A stretch of DNA of 41,211 nucleotides from an uncultured Paracoccaceae bacterium (GTDB lineage Bacteria; Pseudomonadota; Alphaproteobacteria; Rhodobacterales; Rhodobacteraceae). Location: positions 1-41,211 of the forward strand of contig CAKZTM010000011.1 of assembly GCA_937920555.1 (NCBI GenBank), read 5' to 3'. Shown one piece after another: positions 40,858 to 41,211 of the stretch. A program made the translations under genes and the position numbers. Under the pieces are notes generated by a model. That model did not search any database, was not told where the DNA came from, and saw only the letters and a program-made list of their open reading frames with translations. The stretch's first letter is position 1, and every line of letters starts with the position of its first letter.

Positions 40858-41211
40858 TCAGGCACAGCTGATGCAGTCCATGATCTCGGATTTTTTGACA
40901 CCTGCCCCGAAGAAATTAGCGACTTGTGTGATGAACCAAAGATATGCCCGACCAATATCGGGATAATATTCGAAGGTCACAACGACCAGCATGTAGAGTG
41001 GAAGAAGGGCGAAAACGACCAGTGCGGTGCCTAGAAATGAGAACGCCACATGTCCAAAGAAATTTTGAAAGCCATCGGTATTGTGCTCGATGGCTGTTGC
41101 GATCCAAGACCTGAGTTTAGACGGGACCCAACTGACAAAACACAATCCGGTCAGGCCAAAATGGATCAGCGTCGGAAGCACTGTCGAGAAGGTTCCGACA
41201 TAGAGCCACCA
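40858..41211 (-). CDS. Membrane protein, C-terminal part (partial)
   Basis: The reading frame is open to the window edge (WWLYVGTFST before the first candidate start), so this is the end of a longer gene whose 5' part lies outside. At least three hydrophobic segments are visible: LPTLIHFGLTGLCFVSWV, FGHVAFSFLGTALVVFALLPLYMLVVVTF and a weaker one around YLWFITQVANFFG. It ends MDCISCA with two cysteines. I do not recognise a family. It converges on arfB with 48 bp between stop codons. Confidence 0.6.
   Translation of the reverse strand, partial: WWLYVGTFSTVLPTLIHFGLTGLCFVSWVPSKLRSWIATAIEHNTDGFQNFFGHVAFSFLGTALVVFALLPLYMLVVVTFEYYPDIGRAYLWFITQVANFFGAGVKKSEIMDCISCA

Overview
The window is a chromosomal stretch of a marine-type alphaproteobacterium, most likely family Rhodobacteraceae (Roseobacter group). 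The evidence is the gene repertoire: a VPLPA-CTERM protein, the mce-DUF1467 pair, an allantoinase-OHCU decarboxylase fusion next to membrane-bound PuuD, periplasmic MsrA next to MsrPQ, a serralysin with RTX repeats, and CtrA-type TTAA-N7-TTAA sites. The DNA is moderately GC-rich and almost all genes look intact. I found no tRNA, rRNA, CRISPR array, insertion sequence or phage gene, so this is mainly core and metabolic chromosome rather than an island.

Layout. 1-1400: end of aspS, a VPLPA-CTERM exported protein, then a gene-poor stretch with a CtrA-type box and a 33-residue membrane microprotein. 1567-9804: a purine/ureide degradation cluster with (S)-ureidoglycine aminohydrolase, a BhcC-like hydroxyaspartate aldolase, an NCS2 urate/xanthine permease, ureidoglycolate lyase, an allantoinase-OHCU decarboxylase fusion, a LysR regulator and the divergent urate oxidase PuuD. 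Together these cover urate to glyoxylate except the hydroxyisourate hydrolase and allantoate amidohydrolase steps, and the aldolase could assimilate the glyoxylate formed. 10009-17935: an MDR oxidoreductase, a DUF1800/DUF1501 export pair, MOSC protein, maleylacetoacetate isomerase, a GNAT, an EI24/CysZ-like membrane protein, and the mce-DUF1467-DCC operon. 18177-27238: a receiver-domain protein, the dapE-aldolase-DUF2064 operon, a small phasin-like protein, a membrane protein with a histone H1-like tail, the pncA-pncB NAD salvage operon, dapD and a LOG-family protein. 27440-32543: secreted serralysin, phytase-like exported protein, MepA, an UMF1-type MFS transporter and a thioesterase. 32701-37359: YggT, then a periplasmic methionine sulfoxide repair block (msrA, SPOR lipoprotein, msrPQ) and a small membrane protein. 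37648-41211: MFS transporter, HAD hydrolase, queuosine precursor transporter, a structured leader, arfB and the end of an unknown membrane protein.

The signals that most deserve follow-up are non-coding. (1) A roughly 190-nt element directly upstream of arfB has a 17-nt perfect complement of the 16S rRNA 3' tail, an 18-codon leader ORF, competing helices and an intrinsic terminator, and looks like a ribosome-sensing attenuator for a ribosome-rescue factor. (2) A three-unit Pho-box-like repeat lies in a convergent intergenic region with no evident target gene. (3) A CtrA box precedes a microprotein too short for usual gene finders. (4) Two dispersed intergenic repeat families occur. (5) A 16-bp motif is shared upstream of the receiver-domain gene and the H1-tailed membrane protein gene. 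All calls come from reading the sequence and from family knowledge; no database search was run.
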